From contig NC_068338.1 of the NCBI RefSeq assembly GCF_014633365.1, forward strand, positions 14,022,616 through 14,086,615: a stretch of DNA of 64,000 nt, given 5' to 3'. Each line of letters begins with the position of its first letter. Positions within the stretch are counted from its first letter, which is position 1. Under the pieces are notes generated by a model. It worked only from the letters and a program-made list of their open reading frames with translations. It was not told the DNA's origin and searched no databases. A program made the position numbers and the translations under genes. Positions 21,895-35,100 of the stretch are shown here, piece by piece. This DNA is from Diospyros lotus. Taxonomy: Eukaryota; Streptophyta; Magnoliopsida; Ericales; Ebenaceae.

Positions 21895-24205
21895 ATTTTC
21901 GCTATGATCTCAACTCAGAATTTCCATACTGGGAGTTAGGTATGATATTTAAGAGCGTAAAGAGTTCAGAGAGATTGTGTCCAAGTATGTTGTGGCACGG
22001 GGAGTAAAGTTAACCGTTAGACCTAATGAGAGGAAAAGGGTCAGGGTGAAGTGTAAGGAAAGATACCCATGGTTGTTATTTGGTAGTTTAGATAGAAAAT
22101 CAAACAACTTCATTATCAAGACTTACAACCCTATACACAAGTGCTATAAAAGCAATAGGAATAGGTTATGCAATTCAAAGTTTATTACTAGACATTTCAA
22201 GAAAAGGATTTTGTCTCAACCTAAGATAAAGATCAGAGCAATACAACAACTCTGTAAAGAGTCTTTGAATATGTTTGTGGGAAAAATAATGTGTAGGAGA
22301 GCAAAGAATAAGGTGATTACAAGTATGACAGGTGACTATAGAGTTGAATATGGTATGCTACATGACTATGCAGATGAAATTAGGAGATCCAATCCTGGTA
22401 CGACATGTTTTGTTAAAGAAAAAGGGGATGAAGATGGCGTGCAATAATTCAAGAGATTCTATGTTTGTTTTGATGCTATTAAGAAGGGGTATAAAGTTGG
22501 GTGTAGAGTGATTTTGGGATTCGATGGATGCTTTCTCAAGGGTCCATGTAAGGGTCAACTTTTATGTTGTGTATCACAGGATGATAATAATCAAATGTAT
22601 CTAGTAGCGTGAGGGGTTGTGGATATAGAAAATAAGAAAAATTGGAAGTGGTTTATCTCTACGGTCAAGATGGACCTTGGTATGGAAACAGGTGTTGGTT
22701 GGACAATGGTCACAAACATGCAAAAAGGTTTGGATTCTGCTATTGTTGACGAGTTACCTAATGTAGAGCATAGAATGTGTGCTAAACACATATGGTCAAA
22801 CTGGGCTAAGAAGTGGAGAGGTGAGGATAAGAGGAAGAAATTTTGGGAGGTTGCACGAGCATCGTTTGAGCAATTGGAAAAGGAAAAATTAAATGAAATG
22901 AATAAGCTCAAACAAGGGATAGGTGACCTATTGTATTACAATCATAATACATGGTGCAGGGCATTCTTTAGAACAGATTGTCAGTGTGATACATTGGAGA
23001 ATAACATGACTGAGGTTTTCAATGGATGGACTTTTAATGCTAGAATGAAGTCAATTCATTTAATGTTAGAAGAAATCAGGGTACAGGTGATGGAAAGGAT
23101 TGCAACTATGAGACAATTCACAGAAACATGGATATCAGAGATTTCACCTCATGCAATGCAGAAGTTGGAGGCAAACAAGATCTTAGAAATGAAGTGTCAC
23201 ATTTGGTGGAATGGAGACAATGGGTTTGAGGTGTTGGAAGAGGAGTATGGACATAATGTAGACCTTAAGAACATGATATGTACTTGCAAGAGCTGGATGC
23301 TGAAAAGGATACCTTGTCAACATGTTGTATGTGCTTTGTTTCATAGACAGCTGAATCCTGAAGACTACATTGCAAAGTGGTATAGAAATGATACTTACCT
23401 GAAGGCACACAGCTTCTTTGTGGAACCAATGAGAGGAATTAAATTGTGGTCAGATCCATATAATTCAACTATTCAACCACCTCAAGTTAGGAAACAACCA
23501 AGTAGACCAAGGCTTAAAAGAAAGAAGGATAGAGAAGAACCCTAACGTAAAATTGGTAAATATTCCAAAACAGGTTCAACAATGAGGTGCTCCAACTGCA
23601 AGCAATTTGGCCATAATAAGAACGGGTGCAGGGCAAGTTCGAGTAATCATGAGGTAAAGTTTTGATTAACAAATTTAATTAAAATTTAATTACATTTATC
23701 TATCATTTATAGTCTTTATTTTACATATCTATGTACATCAGTCAAGAAACATGAGTACAGTTAATCAATGCAATACAGGTTTAACTAGGATGGGACATGG
23801 AATTGATGTTGCTAAAAGGTTGTACGCAGCACCAACAGTATCTTCGCAAGCCAAGTAACAAAATGTGATGAGCAGAATGAGAGTCTTGTACAACAAAACT
23901 ACTGGGGTTATGACAAATCAGGTATATTGTTTACGTATATCAAATATGTTATTATTTCTACTTTTTTTTAATTCCTCTATTTTATTGAACTTCATACTTG
24001 TTTGTTACAGTCATTAAATACCACCCCAGACTCATACATGACTCAAAGAAAATAAAAAGCTCAATAATTGTCATAGGCGATCTTGGCTTTAAACCACCAG
24101 GACTGAAATGGAAAGGAAAGAATGCAATATCTTGGCTTTAAACCACCAGGACTGAAATGGAAAGGAAAGAATGCAATAACAACCAATCAACTTCAACAGT
24201 AAAAG
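21895..24205 (+). pseudogene. MULE (MuDR-type) transposase, nearly intact
   Basis: From about 21,940 the frame reads FKSVKEFREIVSKYVVARG and continues as a MuDR DNA-binding domain. After a TAA at 22,445 and a TGA at 22,612 the same protein continues as the MULE transposase core (PF10551 type): DGCFLKGPCKGQLL (about 22,520-22,565) supplies the first catalytic Asp, and MCAKHIWSNWAKKWRG follows. A SWIM zinc finger CTCKSWMLKRIPCQHVVCAL lies at 23,280-23,340 and a CCHC knuckle CSNCKQFGHNKNGC at about 23,590-23,632. Apparent introns at about 23,653-23,741 and 23,920-24,009 precede a last coding piece (GLKPPGLKWKGKNAI) disrupted by a 49-bp tandem duplication. With few lesions, it was mobile relatively recently. 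Terminal inverted repeats were not found by eye. Confidence 0.85.
24080..24178 (+). repeat. 49-bp tandem duplication in MULE 3' exon
   Basis: ATCTTGGCTTTAAACCACC...GAATGCAAT occurs twice without change at 24,080-24,128 and 24,129-24,177. The 49-bp period is not a multiple of three, so it shifts the frame of the transposase C-terminus. Confidence 0.9.
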
Positions 24206-24224
24206 ATTAACAAATTGTGAAGAT

Positions 24225-24410
24225 GACAGCAACAAACTAGAGCTCAGCAGCAAAATTAATTTTGTTTTAATGCAAACGTTTGTTTAATTGAATAATGCAA
24301 GCATTTGTTTAATTTGCTTTAATTTTACTTCCAATCTTGGTACTGAAGCAACAAACTGGAGTTCAGTAGCAAAATTAATTTTGTTTTAATGCAAACATTT
24401 CTTTAATGCA
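24225..24410. repeat. ~121-bp diverged tandem duplication
   Basis: GCAAAATTAATTTTGTTTTA with its flanks (AACAAACTAGAGCTCAGCAG / AACAAACTGGAGTTCAGTAG) recurs at about 24,229 and 24,350. It is probably part of the 3' end of the MULE. Confidence 0.6.
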
Positions 24411-24479
24411 TCAAGGGATTGACTTTTGATTATGAATGGATTAATTTGCTTTAATTTTACTTCTAATCCTGGTACTTCC

Positions 24480-26175
24480 AATCTTGGCTTTATCGCAAGA
24501 TGAATGGATATTTGATTATGAAATAATGCAACAGTAGATTGATTTTTTTTATTATATAATCTAATATGAATAAGTTGATCTTCACGTTTATAATATAAAA
24601 TTAAATTAAAGTTTCTTAACATATAATTTTACACTTGACTTGATAGGATATAACACTTACATTTTTTAAATATTGGCATTCTAAAAAATTAAAATTACAA
24701 TAAACAGCAATAAAATAATAAGTATAAAATTACAATGAGCAGCAAGAAAGAAAATAGTAAACAACAAGAATTTAAACTATTAGCTCACATTTCTCCCACT
24801 CACGTGCTCCTTAGTGATGTTTACTTCACACACGTGTTGACTGGACCGTGAGAGGGCTAATGGATCATAAATTACAAATTGGAGTGTTTAATAGATATAA
24901 ATTAAAAGTTGAGGGGACTAATACGCCCTTCAAGTTAAGGGGACCAAATGGTTAAATGAAAAAATATGAGAGAGTTGCATATGACTTTAGCCTGAAATTA
25001 GATATGCAGTACTAGTACTAGAAATGAAAGTTTTTCACTGTGTTAGGGAATTTGAGTTGTGATACTATTAAAAACAACATGTAATTCTAGGAATTGGTAA
25101 AGATTGCTGTGATACTACGAAATAGGGTTTTCAATAATGAAAATTAGAATTTTTTGTAATACTAATAAATTTATATTATAATATTAGAAAAAAAAATTTG
25201 TGCGCCATACTATGAGTTGGGATAAGTTATTGCAATACTAGGAAATGGAGTTTAATGCACTAGGAATTGTTTTTTTATATATACTGGGAAATTGTTGTTG
25301 TTGTTGTTGTACTAAAAAAAAGTTAGAAATTGAAAAAGGTTGTTGTGGTATCGAAAAATGAGATTTACAGTGCTAAGAACTAGGGGTTCTAGCGATCGAA
25401 GAAAACTTGTATTGAGGTGCAAGAAAAATCAATGCACAATATTAGGATTGAGGGATCTATGATATCAAAAAAATGTAATTTGTGAAATAGAAAGAAGAGT
25501 TTACGATGCTAAAAAAAATGGACTAAGCAAAGAGCTAATTAAGAAATACCAATACCAATCCCATGATGGTATAGCATAGAAGCTCCCCAAATTTTAGCAT
25601 TGTTCCAAAGTCAATCCCAAGTCAATGAGACCATTCGTATGGTCCCGTGGCATGGGGCCGAGATTGGATCAGACTTTTGACGATTTGCCGTCACTTTTCA
25701 CCTAAAGATGCTTCCTTGCTGTCATTTTCCCTTCAACCAAGCCGAAAGTGGTTTGTCTTTTAACATAGAAATTAAATTTTATTTTATTTCCTAATTCAAC
25801 CGTGACTGCGGCGCTGCGTAATATGCAATGTGTCTGTGATTCTTACATGATTACTACATCACTTGGCCCAGTATTTATTGATTATTAGTGCCCTAAGCAT
25901 CTCTAGAAATATTTACTACAAATTATATTAGTATCCCCCTCTTCCTCACATTTTGAAAATAACATGGAATTTTATATTGTTAGAAAATAAATTAAAATAG
26001 TTTTTTAACCTTAATGTTTTTAAAATTTCTCCCTCCATTCAAGCATAATTAAACTCATAAAGTTTAAAATACAGACTAATTAAACTTTAAGTCTATGATT
26101 TCAACCCCTCTCTCTCTCTCTTCAAATTCATCCATGACTAGTGGAATTTGACTATGATAGAATCATCCTTTCTCT
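24480..26175. other. AT-rich intergenic DNA with degenerate repeats
   Basis: No gene seen. From 25,010 to 25,540 the phrases TGATACTA-GAAAT-GG and CTAGGAATTG recur loosely every 35-70 bases, suggesting an old, decayed tandem array. A (TTG)n tract lies at about 25,288-25,306. A palindromic ACACGTG lies near 24,831. Confidence 0.3.
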
Positions 26176-26179
26176 TTTC

Positions 26180-27918
26180 TCTAGAAAATTTTGCGAGTGT
26201 CGTGTCCAAGAAAATGAGCCCGAGCACAAGTCCAAAATAGGGCCAATAGGAAAATGCTCAAGGAAGGAAATCCATGAGACCTTCTTGACAAAATAGTCTC
26301 GGAAAACTCTTAAAGATCATTCTTGGGTATCCCCAAAGTCTTTCTCGAAGACTTTTCTCAAATTTAAGAATACATTAACTTACATCCAATGTCTCTGCTT
26401 GGAAATTTAGAACAGATGATCCAGAAATATGTGGATACTCTTTCATCTATCAACTTTAATCTCTATAAATAATGAGTGATTTCTCCGATTGAGGTATGAC
26501 TAGAACACTACTCAAACTATATTGCTCTTAATCTTATATAGAAACTGACTTAAGCATTCTGTGTCCTTGATTGTCTTTTGTTTTATAGGTCTCTTGGAGA
26601 CTAGAGATTGAAGACAAACACTTCCATGCATTTACAAATTTATTATTGTATCTTAGCAACGACAATGAGAGATTAACAAGATTAAGACCTTTTAAATATT
26701 TTTAAAAAATTAATTGAGATTGTTGTGGGGTATCCTAGAAAAATAAAAAAAAAATCCAAAAATTCAAGTAAATATCAAAGAAGACTGAAGAACCAGAAGA
26801 CCGCGAAAAGTCTTTCGAGTAGCCATGTCTTTAAACCCATAAGCCTAGAGACTCATTCCAAAAAGTCTTCCAAGCATAAGTCACCCAATGACTTCAAAGA
26901 GTTTGGGGAAAGGCACATTTGAAATGTCTTAAGCCCTTCAATCCCAAATACTCATCCCAAAAAGTCTTATAGGCCACCATTTTTATCTCGAAAACCCAAA
27001 GAGTCTTCAAAGTCTTTGGGGAAGTCTCATTCGAATGACTCTCTTCAAGGCATCACATCCACGAATGTACCTTCAAGCCTTTCAACCTCATATGCAAACT
27101 TTTATCTTGAATAGTCGATCCAACCCGAGCATGCCACGTGTCTTGCCTTGCCATGTGGCCTATACATGGAAGCCTATAAATACCCCTTAAGTTTGAGCCA
27201 TTGAGATCCAGATCTAACACTTGAACATCTAAACCTAACACTTCAGATCCAAACCCATCTCAAGACTCCTATTTGGAGACACCCATTTAAAGCCTTATAT
27301 AGCTTATATTCATACTTTATTTTGTATCATGACATCACCTGATTTTGGCATCGGAGGGCTTACGTGGGAAAGTTCCTTGTGTGCCTTCTAATTGTGTTTA
27401 TGTCGCAGACTCATCATTTCTCTTTTTTTCTTGAGAGTTTTGCGGGTGTCATGTCTAAGAAAATGAGTATGAGAAAAAAGTTTAAAATAGGTCCAAGAGG
27501 AAAATTCCAAAGGAAGAAAGTTCATGAGACCTTATTGACAAAATAGTCTCCCATGGATTCTCTTAAAGGCCATTCCGTGTATTCTAGAGACCCTCTCCAG
27601 GATTTCTCTTGGATCCAAGAATACATCAATTCAATTTCAATATTTTTGCTTGAAAATTCAAAATAGATGATCTCGACAAATGTAGATACTGTTTTATTTA
27701 TCAACTTTAACTTTTTATAAATAAAGAGTTGAGTCCTCCAATCAAAGTATGACTATAAGACTACTTAAATTATATTTCTCTTAATCTTATATGTTCTTTC
27801 ACATTAACTGACTTAAGTATTAAAAAACTCATGCAAAAAACATTTTGTGTGTCTTAGTAATGACAATGGGAGATTAACAAGATTAAGGCAGTTTAAATAT
27901 TTAAAAAAAAATTAATTG
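26180..27918 (+). mobile_element. Diverged LTR-like direct repeats (~0.5 kb)
   Basis: A block at 26,180-26,712 recurs at about 27,430-27,918: TTTTGCGAGTGTCGTGTCC / TTTTGCGGGTGTCATGTCT, ATGAGACCTTCTTGACAAAA / ATGAGACCTTATTGACAAAA, and GACAATGAGAGATTAACAAG / GACAATGGGAGATTAACAAG. The spacer is about 700 bp. Just before the second copy, GGCATCGGAGGG (27,347-27,358) is a motif common near the R/U5 of plant LTRs. No coding domain lies between. It may be a TRIM-like element or two fragments of one Gypsy LTR family. Confidence 0.5.
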
Positions 27919-28649
27919 ACATTAACTAAACCCAAGGGCAGTTATTGTAATTTTTTAAATGTGAAAAGTATTTTTTAAGTTGTAGCCAAACCCTAGAGCG
28001 CCCTTTTTATTTTATTCAAATGTTTAATACAATCGTAATAACACAATACAACAATCGCAGTAATATGATATAATTGATCAATTGAGAAAACATGCAAATT
28101 GAGTTCTTATATAGATGTAGCCTATTTATTTTCTTATATTTTTTAATTCAAAATATAAAGTTAAAAAATAAAAAATTTAAATTTTTTCTTTTCCAATTAG
28201 AGATTTAATCATTTAATAAAAATTATAAAATATTTGTATAATAATAATATAATTAAAAAGATCCAGTGAATTTTGATTTCGCTGTAAAAACAAAAAAGCT
28301 CCATCCTCCCGTGGCTCTGAGAAGCGCTACTGCAACTGCAAGATGCAAGCGAGATCAATGGCCTCCAATCCCAAGTACCTTTTCAAACCAATCAAAGAAA
28401 AAGGAATAACTTTTTGGATGAAAGGGCACAAAAACGCGTCCCAAATATACAACCTCTTTCTTTCTTTTTCCTTTTTGTTTTACTTTTAGATGTGGAATAA
28501 TGCCTTCAAAATTTTGAACTGTAAAATAAAAATCAAATGCCTTCAATTTTTGGAGCTCATTGCTTTTCTTGAACCAAACAGTCAAATCTTGTAGCAGAGA
28601 AAGATAACCCCACAAGTATAATACATTCACTGCAACTGGGGGGGTCTGC
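27919..28649. other. AT-rich spacer
   Basis: No gene recognised. A 98-codon open frame on the minus strand (28,355-28,651) matches nothing I know. Confidence 0.35.
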
Positions 28650-29245
28650 AACTGAGAAGCCTGAGAATAGAAAGGTAGAAGTCGCCATTGAAGAGTTCTC
28701 CTTTGCTTCTCCTTCTACAACTTTCTTTATATCACGCTATATATGTGCATTTGTAAGTGTCTGTTTAGCTTCTTCTACAGTTTTTAACTAGTGTGCAGGG
28801 CTATCGTTTGCCCTTTCGTGTTCCTCATTGTATGTCCAGACTGTTCAGCTCTGTTTGGGCCTGGGATTTTGTAGTCTTCCAAGTTTTTCTTTACTAGATT
28901 CTGTGTACTGGGTGGTCAGATTTATGTCTCATGTTTAAAGTTGTATGTCCGAATTTTAGGTTTTCTGCAACTCTTTGGATGTCTTCGGGAGGATAAATTA
29001 CTGGGTGCTTGCAGCTCAGCCTGTTAAATCAGGTACTCATTCACGGATTGACCCTTCTTCTCTTGATTTCTACTTCTGGGTATGGGTTTTGTGATGTTTA
29101 TAGGTGTTACTGCTTAGTGTGTTCTGTGTGTTACGCTGACGTTGTAATGCTGTTCTCTATTTTTGTCTGTTCCTTCTCTTTTTCTTCTTCTCTTCCTTGT
29201 ATATTTTGTTGCTTATGGTGGGAGTGGCGAGGAAACTATCTGAAC
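28650..29245 (+). other. Leader/intron-like sequence left of Gypsy insertion
   Basis: The composition changes to T/C-rich transcribed-looking sequence: a TATA-like TATATATG near 28,739, a pyrimidine-rich stretch (TTCTCCTTTGCTTCTCC) and possible GT/AG sites (GCATTTGTAAGTG near 28,755; TGCTTGCAG near 29,013). No protein is encoded. It could be the promoter and non-coding 5' exon of a plus-strand gene whose body was separated by the Gypsy insertion at 29,246, possibly the glucanase far downstream. This is inference only. Confidence 0.25.
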
Positions 29246-29413
29246 TGATGCGAGCAGATGAAGATCCCTTTGGTTGCATCAAAAAACCCACGAACAAGAT
29301 GGGCATCATCCCAAGAAAGCTAAACTATATTCAAACAAACAAAACAAAATAAGAAAAAGATTGGTATAGACGCCACACTCCAGAATAAGAGAAGGAGAAG
29401 TTGGGAGTGATAA
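29246..29413 (-). repeat. Truncated 3' LTR of Gypsy element
   Basis: 168 bases match 40,395-40,563 closely (for example ATGAAGATCCCTTTGGTTGC and GACGCCACACTCCA in both). Similarity stops abruptly at GGGAGTGATAA, so most of the 3' LTR has been deleted. Confidence 0.85.
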
Positions 29414-29527
29414 ATACAATTTAACAAATTAAAATTACAAATTAAAAACTATTTTTTTTGCCTGCTGCACATGGACATAAGCTTGGCTGCCACGTGTCAT
29501 CTTCTAATGGCTACTACGAGTCATCTT

Positions 29528-31784
29528 CTAATGGGCTAGCATGTTGATTAAATGGACATAGGCTTTACTTCCACTTGTTGTCTTCCAATTGGTAGATGCA
29601 TCAGTAAAGCCTTGTTTGGCTTGAATGTCTTCAATTAGCTCATTTAGTGTCTCTCTCATTTTCTTTGCCTTTGCTCGAGTAATTGGACCTCCTTGTAGGC
29701 TTAGAGGATCTTTCACATCTTTTACAGCTCCATTGATCTCATCAGTCCCCCTCTCCTCAAGAGGATTCGTCCACGAATCATCACCTACATCAAAAAGAGT
29801 TAAATTAGAAACATTAAAGGTCGCACTAATATTATACTCACCAAGTAGGTCCAACTTGTAAGCATTGTCATTGATCCTAACAATCACTTGAAACGGTCCA
29901 TCACCCCTAGGATGCAACTTAGAACGCCTTAGAGCTGGGAATCTCTCCTTGCGCATATGCATCCAAACCCAATTGCCTGGTTCAAAAACTAGTTTCTTTC
30001 GGCTTTTGTTGGCTTGAGTAGCATATTGCTCGGTTCGTCTTTGAATTTGCTGCTGAACTTTCTCATGCATTTGTTTCACCATTTCTGCTTTTCGCTTTCT
30101 AATAAATTGATACACTCAACAAATGGATAAGGTATTAAATCCAATGGAGTTAGTGGATTAAAACCATAAACTACCTCAAATGGAGAATGGTTAGTGGCAG
30201 AATGGACACTACAGTTATATGCAAATTCCACATGAGCTAAGCATTCGTCCCAATTCTTCAAATTCTTTTGAGTGATGGCACGCAATAGAGTAGACAAAGT
30301 GCGGTTCGCTACTTCAGTTTGTCCATCCGTTTGTTGGTGGCAAGTAGTAGAAAATAAAAGTTTTGTTCCCAACTTACTCCACAACGTCTTCCAAAAGTAG
30401 CTTAAGAATTTAGCATCCCGGTCTGAGACTATACTCTTTGGCATGCCATGCAAGCAAACAATCTCTTTAAAGAACAAATCTGCAATGTTGTTGGCATCAT
30501 CTGATTTATTGCATGGAATGAAATGTGCCATTTTGGAGAACCTATCAACAACAACAAAAACAAAATCTTTTCCCCTCTTAGACCTAGGCAAACCCAATAG
30601 AAAATCCATAGAAAGGTCAATCCAAGGTTCACTTGGAATAGGTAAAGGAGTATATAGATGGGGTGAAACTCTTGATTTGGCTTGCTTACAAGTGATACAC
30701 TTTCCACAAACCCTCTCAACATCCCGTCGCATATGTGGCCAAAAGAAATGCTCAGTTAATACATCTAATGTTTTTCTCACTCCAAAATGTCCCATTAGGC
30801 CACCTCGATGAGCCTCCCGCATAAGTAATTCCCTCAAAGAACTTATAGGCACGCACATTTTGTTCTCTCTGAATAAATACCCCTCATGCTTATAAAATTT
30901 CTCAAAAGCCATTTTCTCACAAGCCCCTTAGACATTAGCAAAATCTGGATCAGTAGGATACAAATCTTTAATAAATTCAAATCCTAGCAATTTAGCATTC
31001 AAAGTTGAAATAAGGGCATACTTGCGAGATAATGCATCTGCAACCACTTTTTCTTTTCTTTGTTTATATTTGATCACATAAGGAAAGGTCTCAATGAATT
31101 CTAACCATTTTGCATGCCGTTTGTTCAGCTTCCCTTATCCTTTCAAGTGCTTCAAGGATTCATGATCAATGTATATGACAAACTCCTTCGGCCATAAATA
31201 GTGTTGCCAGATCTCCAAGGCCCGAACCAAGGCTTACAACTCCTTATCATATGTAGGGTAGTTAAGGGCTGCTCCATTCATCTTCTCACTGAAAAATGCA
31301 ATGGGGTGCTGCTCCTGCATTAAGATAGCTCCAATGCCAATACCTGAAGCATCACACTCAATCTCAAAGGTTTTAGAAAAATCAGGTAAGGCAAGTATTG
31401 ATGCAGAACATAACTTCTCTTTGATCAAATTAAAAGCTCTTTCTTGCTCACTTCCCCACTTAAAACCCCCACTCTTTTTAATAACCTCAGTCGAGGGTGC
31501 GGCCAAAGTGCTAAAATCCCTAACAAATCTTCTATAGAAACTAGCTAGGCCATGGAAACTTTGCACTTCGTTGATAGATTTAGGTGTAGGCCATTCTTTG
31601 ATTGCTTTAACTTTCTCCCCATCTACCTCAACCCCTTCATCACTTACAACATATCCTAAGAACACAATATGATTTGTGCAAAAGGAACACTTCTTGAGGT
31701 TAGCAAATAACTTCTCTTTTCGCAAAACACTTAGAACATTATGCAAATGCTCTAGATGCTCATCTAAGGTCTTGCTATAGATTA
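29528..31784 (-). pseudogene. Gypsy RT C-terminal part, RNase H and integrase
   Basis: From 31,784 downwards the minus strand continues RT after the DD of its active site, then RNase H ([14 protein letters not shown] at about 31,365), a zinc-binding domain ([15 protein letters not shown]...CGKCITCKQ, about 30,820-30,680), the integrase core with D, D and E positions ([30 protein letters not shown]), and a C-terminal GDGPFQV...FNVSNL domain ending at 29,528. It is inactive: stops near 31,231, 31,134 and 30,928 and a frame change near 30,100. Otherwise well conserved. Confidence 0.88.
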
Positions 31785-31789
31785 GGATG

Positions 31790-32147
31790 TGAACACAATC
31801 GGTTCCTAAACTAGGAACCTAAGACTTGGATCGAGAGATGAGATGAAAAACTCAATTACTTCATTCAAAGATAGGAACTCTACTTTTTACAAGTTTCTAT
31901 GCTATCTAATCCTACTAATTAGGAGATAAAGAACAACAGATTTTAGAGTACAGATTAAACAAGATAATTGCTACTTTTACTGCTATCCTTTCCTATTATA
32001 TCCTGATTTTTAGGAGTTTTATCTTCACTGCTCTTGATCCTTATCTTCATCGGATTTAGATTTCTCTTGCTATATATCGATTGCGGCTTCTTCTCTTCTG
32101 ATAACTCCTCAGCTGCTAGGACTTTCCAACACTAGGACTCTCTAACA
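31790..32147 (-). repeat. 3' LTR of nested Copia
   Basis: On the minus strand it begins TGTTAGAGAGTCC and ends CCGATTGTGTTCA. It pairs with 36,656-37,013. Confidence 0.93.
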
Positions 32148-32160
32148 CCCCCTCTCAAGC

Positions 32161-35100
32161 CTAGGAATAGATATCTCTCATTCCTAGCTTGTCAATGAGA
32201 GTCTCGAAACCCGGTCTTGCCATGGATTTGGTGAGAACATCTGTCACTTGGTCTGCTGTGGGAATATATAACAACCTTATATCTCCCTCTTCAATTTCTC
32301 GTTGGATGAAACTTCAATCAATCCGAACATGCTTCATTCTATCATGTTGCACTGGGTTGTTAACAATGCTTATGGCCGACTTACTATCACAATATAACCT
32401 TGTTGGTTTGGTTAGAGGCATTTGTAGATCCTCCATTAGTCTCACTACCCAAATTAGTTCACAAATCCCTTGGGCAACTGCTCTAAATTCTGTTTCCGCG
32501 CTGCTTCTTGCCACAATTGTTTGCTTCTTACTTCTCCATGTAACTAAATTTCTCCATAATTTTGTACAGAAACTTGATGTAGACCGACTATCAATTACTG
32601 AGCCTGCCCAATCTGCATCAGAAAAACCTTCAGCACTCCTTTCATTATTCTTTTGGAACATCAATCATTTCCCCAGTGTGCCTTTTAGATATCTCAAAAT
32701 GTGATAAACAACCGTCAAATGTTGTTGAGTTGGAGCATGCATAAACTGACTTACGATGCTCACTGAATAGGCTATATCTGGCCGTGTCAAGGAGAGATAA
32801 ATTAATCTTCCAACTAGCCGTTGATACTTTCCCTTATCAACTAGTGGATCATTATCCCTTTTTTCATATTTCCAATTTCTTTCTAGTGGAGTATATCTTG
32901 GTTTGCACCCAATCATTCCTGTCTCATTTAGAAGATCAAGCGTATACTTTCTCTGGGATATTATCATACCTTCTTTGCTTCTTGCTACTTCCATCCCTAG
33001 AAAGTATTTCATTTTTCCCAAGTCTTTTACCTCAAACTCTTCTTTTAGTCTCTGTTTTAGGGCTGCCATTTCATCAATATCATCCCCTGTAATGATAATA
33101 TCATCCACATATACTATTAAGATGCATCCTTTTCCATTTCCAGCTTTAATGAATAGAGTATGGTCGGCCTCACCTTGCTTATAGCCAAATTGTTTCAAAG
33201 TTGAGTTGAACTTCTTAAACCATGCTCTAGGAGATTGTTTCAAACTATAAAGAGATTTATGTAATTTGCATACCTAGCCAATTGCTCCTTGATCCTCAAA
33301 ATCGGGTGGAATATTTATATATACTTCCTCTTCCAACTCACCATTTAGGAATGCATTCTTGATATCGAATTGGAACAACTCCCAGTCTAAATTTATAGCA
33401 ATAGATAGAAGCACCCTAATTAAATTTAGTTTTGCCATCGGAGCACAGGTTTCTTCATAATCTATCCCATGGATTTGAGAGTACCCTTGGGCAACTAACC
33501 TTGCTTTATAGCGGTCTATACTTCCATCCGAGTCTATACTTCCATCCGATTTGTATTTGATAGTAAAAACCCATTTGCAGCCTATAATCTTCTTGGTTTT
33601 TGGTATATCAACCAGTTCCCATGTTTGATTGCTCTCCAATGCCTTCATCTCCTCCATCATAGCCTCTTTCCAGTTTGGGTCTCTCAAAGCTTCGTGTATA
33701 CTGCCTGGGATAGTCACTTCATCCATGGTTGTAGTGAAAGCTTTAAACTGAGGAGATAACTTGGAATAGGTTAGGTAATTTGATATTGGATGTTTTGCAC
33801 AAGACTTGACCCCTTTTCTGATGGCAATCGGCAGATTCAAATCATTGTCTTCTTCACTTTGTGGACCTATCCTTGGTTCCAATGATTGGCTGATTTGAGG
33901 ATCTGGTTGTTTTTGTCTCCTTGAATATACCTTAATAGGTTTTTCAGGACTCAAGTCTCCATCTATATCAGTCTCCACTAGTTCTGCTGGTGGATGAATA
34001 GGTTTAGGGCTTGAGGCAGGCAACAATTCAAGGTTATTTGGGTTACAGGTGGCTGGCTGAGAACAATCAGCAGTGTCTGTTGGAACCTGTTCTTTACTTG
34101 AAACAAAGGGGGAAATAGGTAGGATGACTGGTATTAAAACAGTGGGATCCCAATGGTTTTCCCCGGTTTGTGACTGATTAGAGTGGTAGAATTTAGTTTC
34201 ATCAAATGTTACACCACAAGAGATAAAGAATTTTTGTGATGTAGGACAATAACACTTGTACCCCTTTTGTGTAGGTGAGTACCCGATGAATATGCATTTG
34301 AATGCCTTGGGTTCTAGTTTATGGCGATTAGGGTTTGTTTGATAGACATATGCCACACATCCGAAGACTTTTGGAGGAAGAGTGTTGAATATCCTAACAT
34401 GAGGAAAGATGGACATGAGGTTGTGCAATGGAGTTTGATATTTCAAAACTTTGGTTGGCAGCCTATTGATCAAGCAAGAGGCTGTTAGGATAGCTTCACC
34501 TCAATATTTGTTTGGAGTTGAACTAGTAAACATTGGGCTCTAGCCACTTCAAGCAAATGACGATTTTTTCTTTCAGCTACTCCATTTTGTTGGGGTGTAT
34601 ATGGGCATGTGCTTTGATGTAAGATTCCATTTGTGGTGAGATATTGAGTGAAAGGGTATGAAAAATATTTCCGGCCATTATCAGTCCTAAGAATGCAAAT
34701 GGAGGATTGGAATAGGTTTAGAATCAACTTGTGAAAGTTCTGAAAAATTGCACAAACCTCAGATTTCTCTTTCATTAGGTGTACCCAACATATTCTTGTG
34801 TGGTCATCTATAAATGTCACAAACCATCTAGCACCACTCAAGTTTGGAACCCTAGCTGGTCCCAAAATATCACTATGGATCAAGTAAAATGGTTTGGAAG
34901 GAGTATATGGTTTTGGTTGATGAGAGCCATGAGTTTGTTTGGCAAGAACACAATGATTACAATTGAGCACCAAATTGTTTTTTTTGATGAATAAATCAGG
35001 GTATAGGTGTTTCAAATATTGAAAACTAGGGTGACCAAGGCGTCTATGCCATAACAAGATTTTAGAATTCAAACTAATTGAAAGAGAAAAAATGGGAAGA

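Noticed and set aside
28355..28651. 98-codon minus-strand open frame
   Set aside because: No motif, no family resemblance; more likely leader or intergenic sequence.
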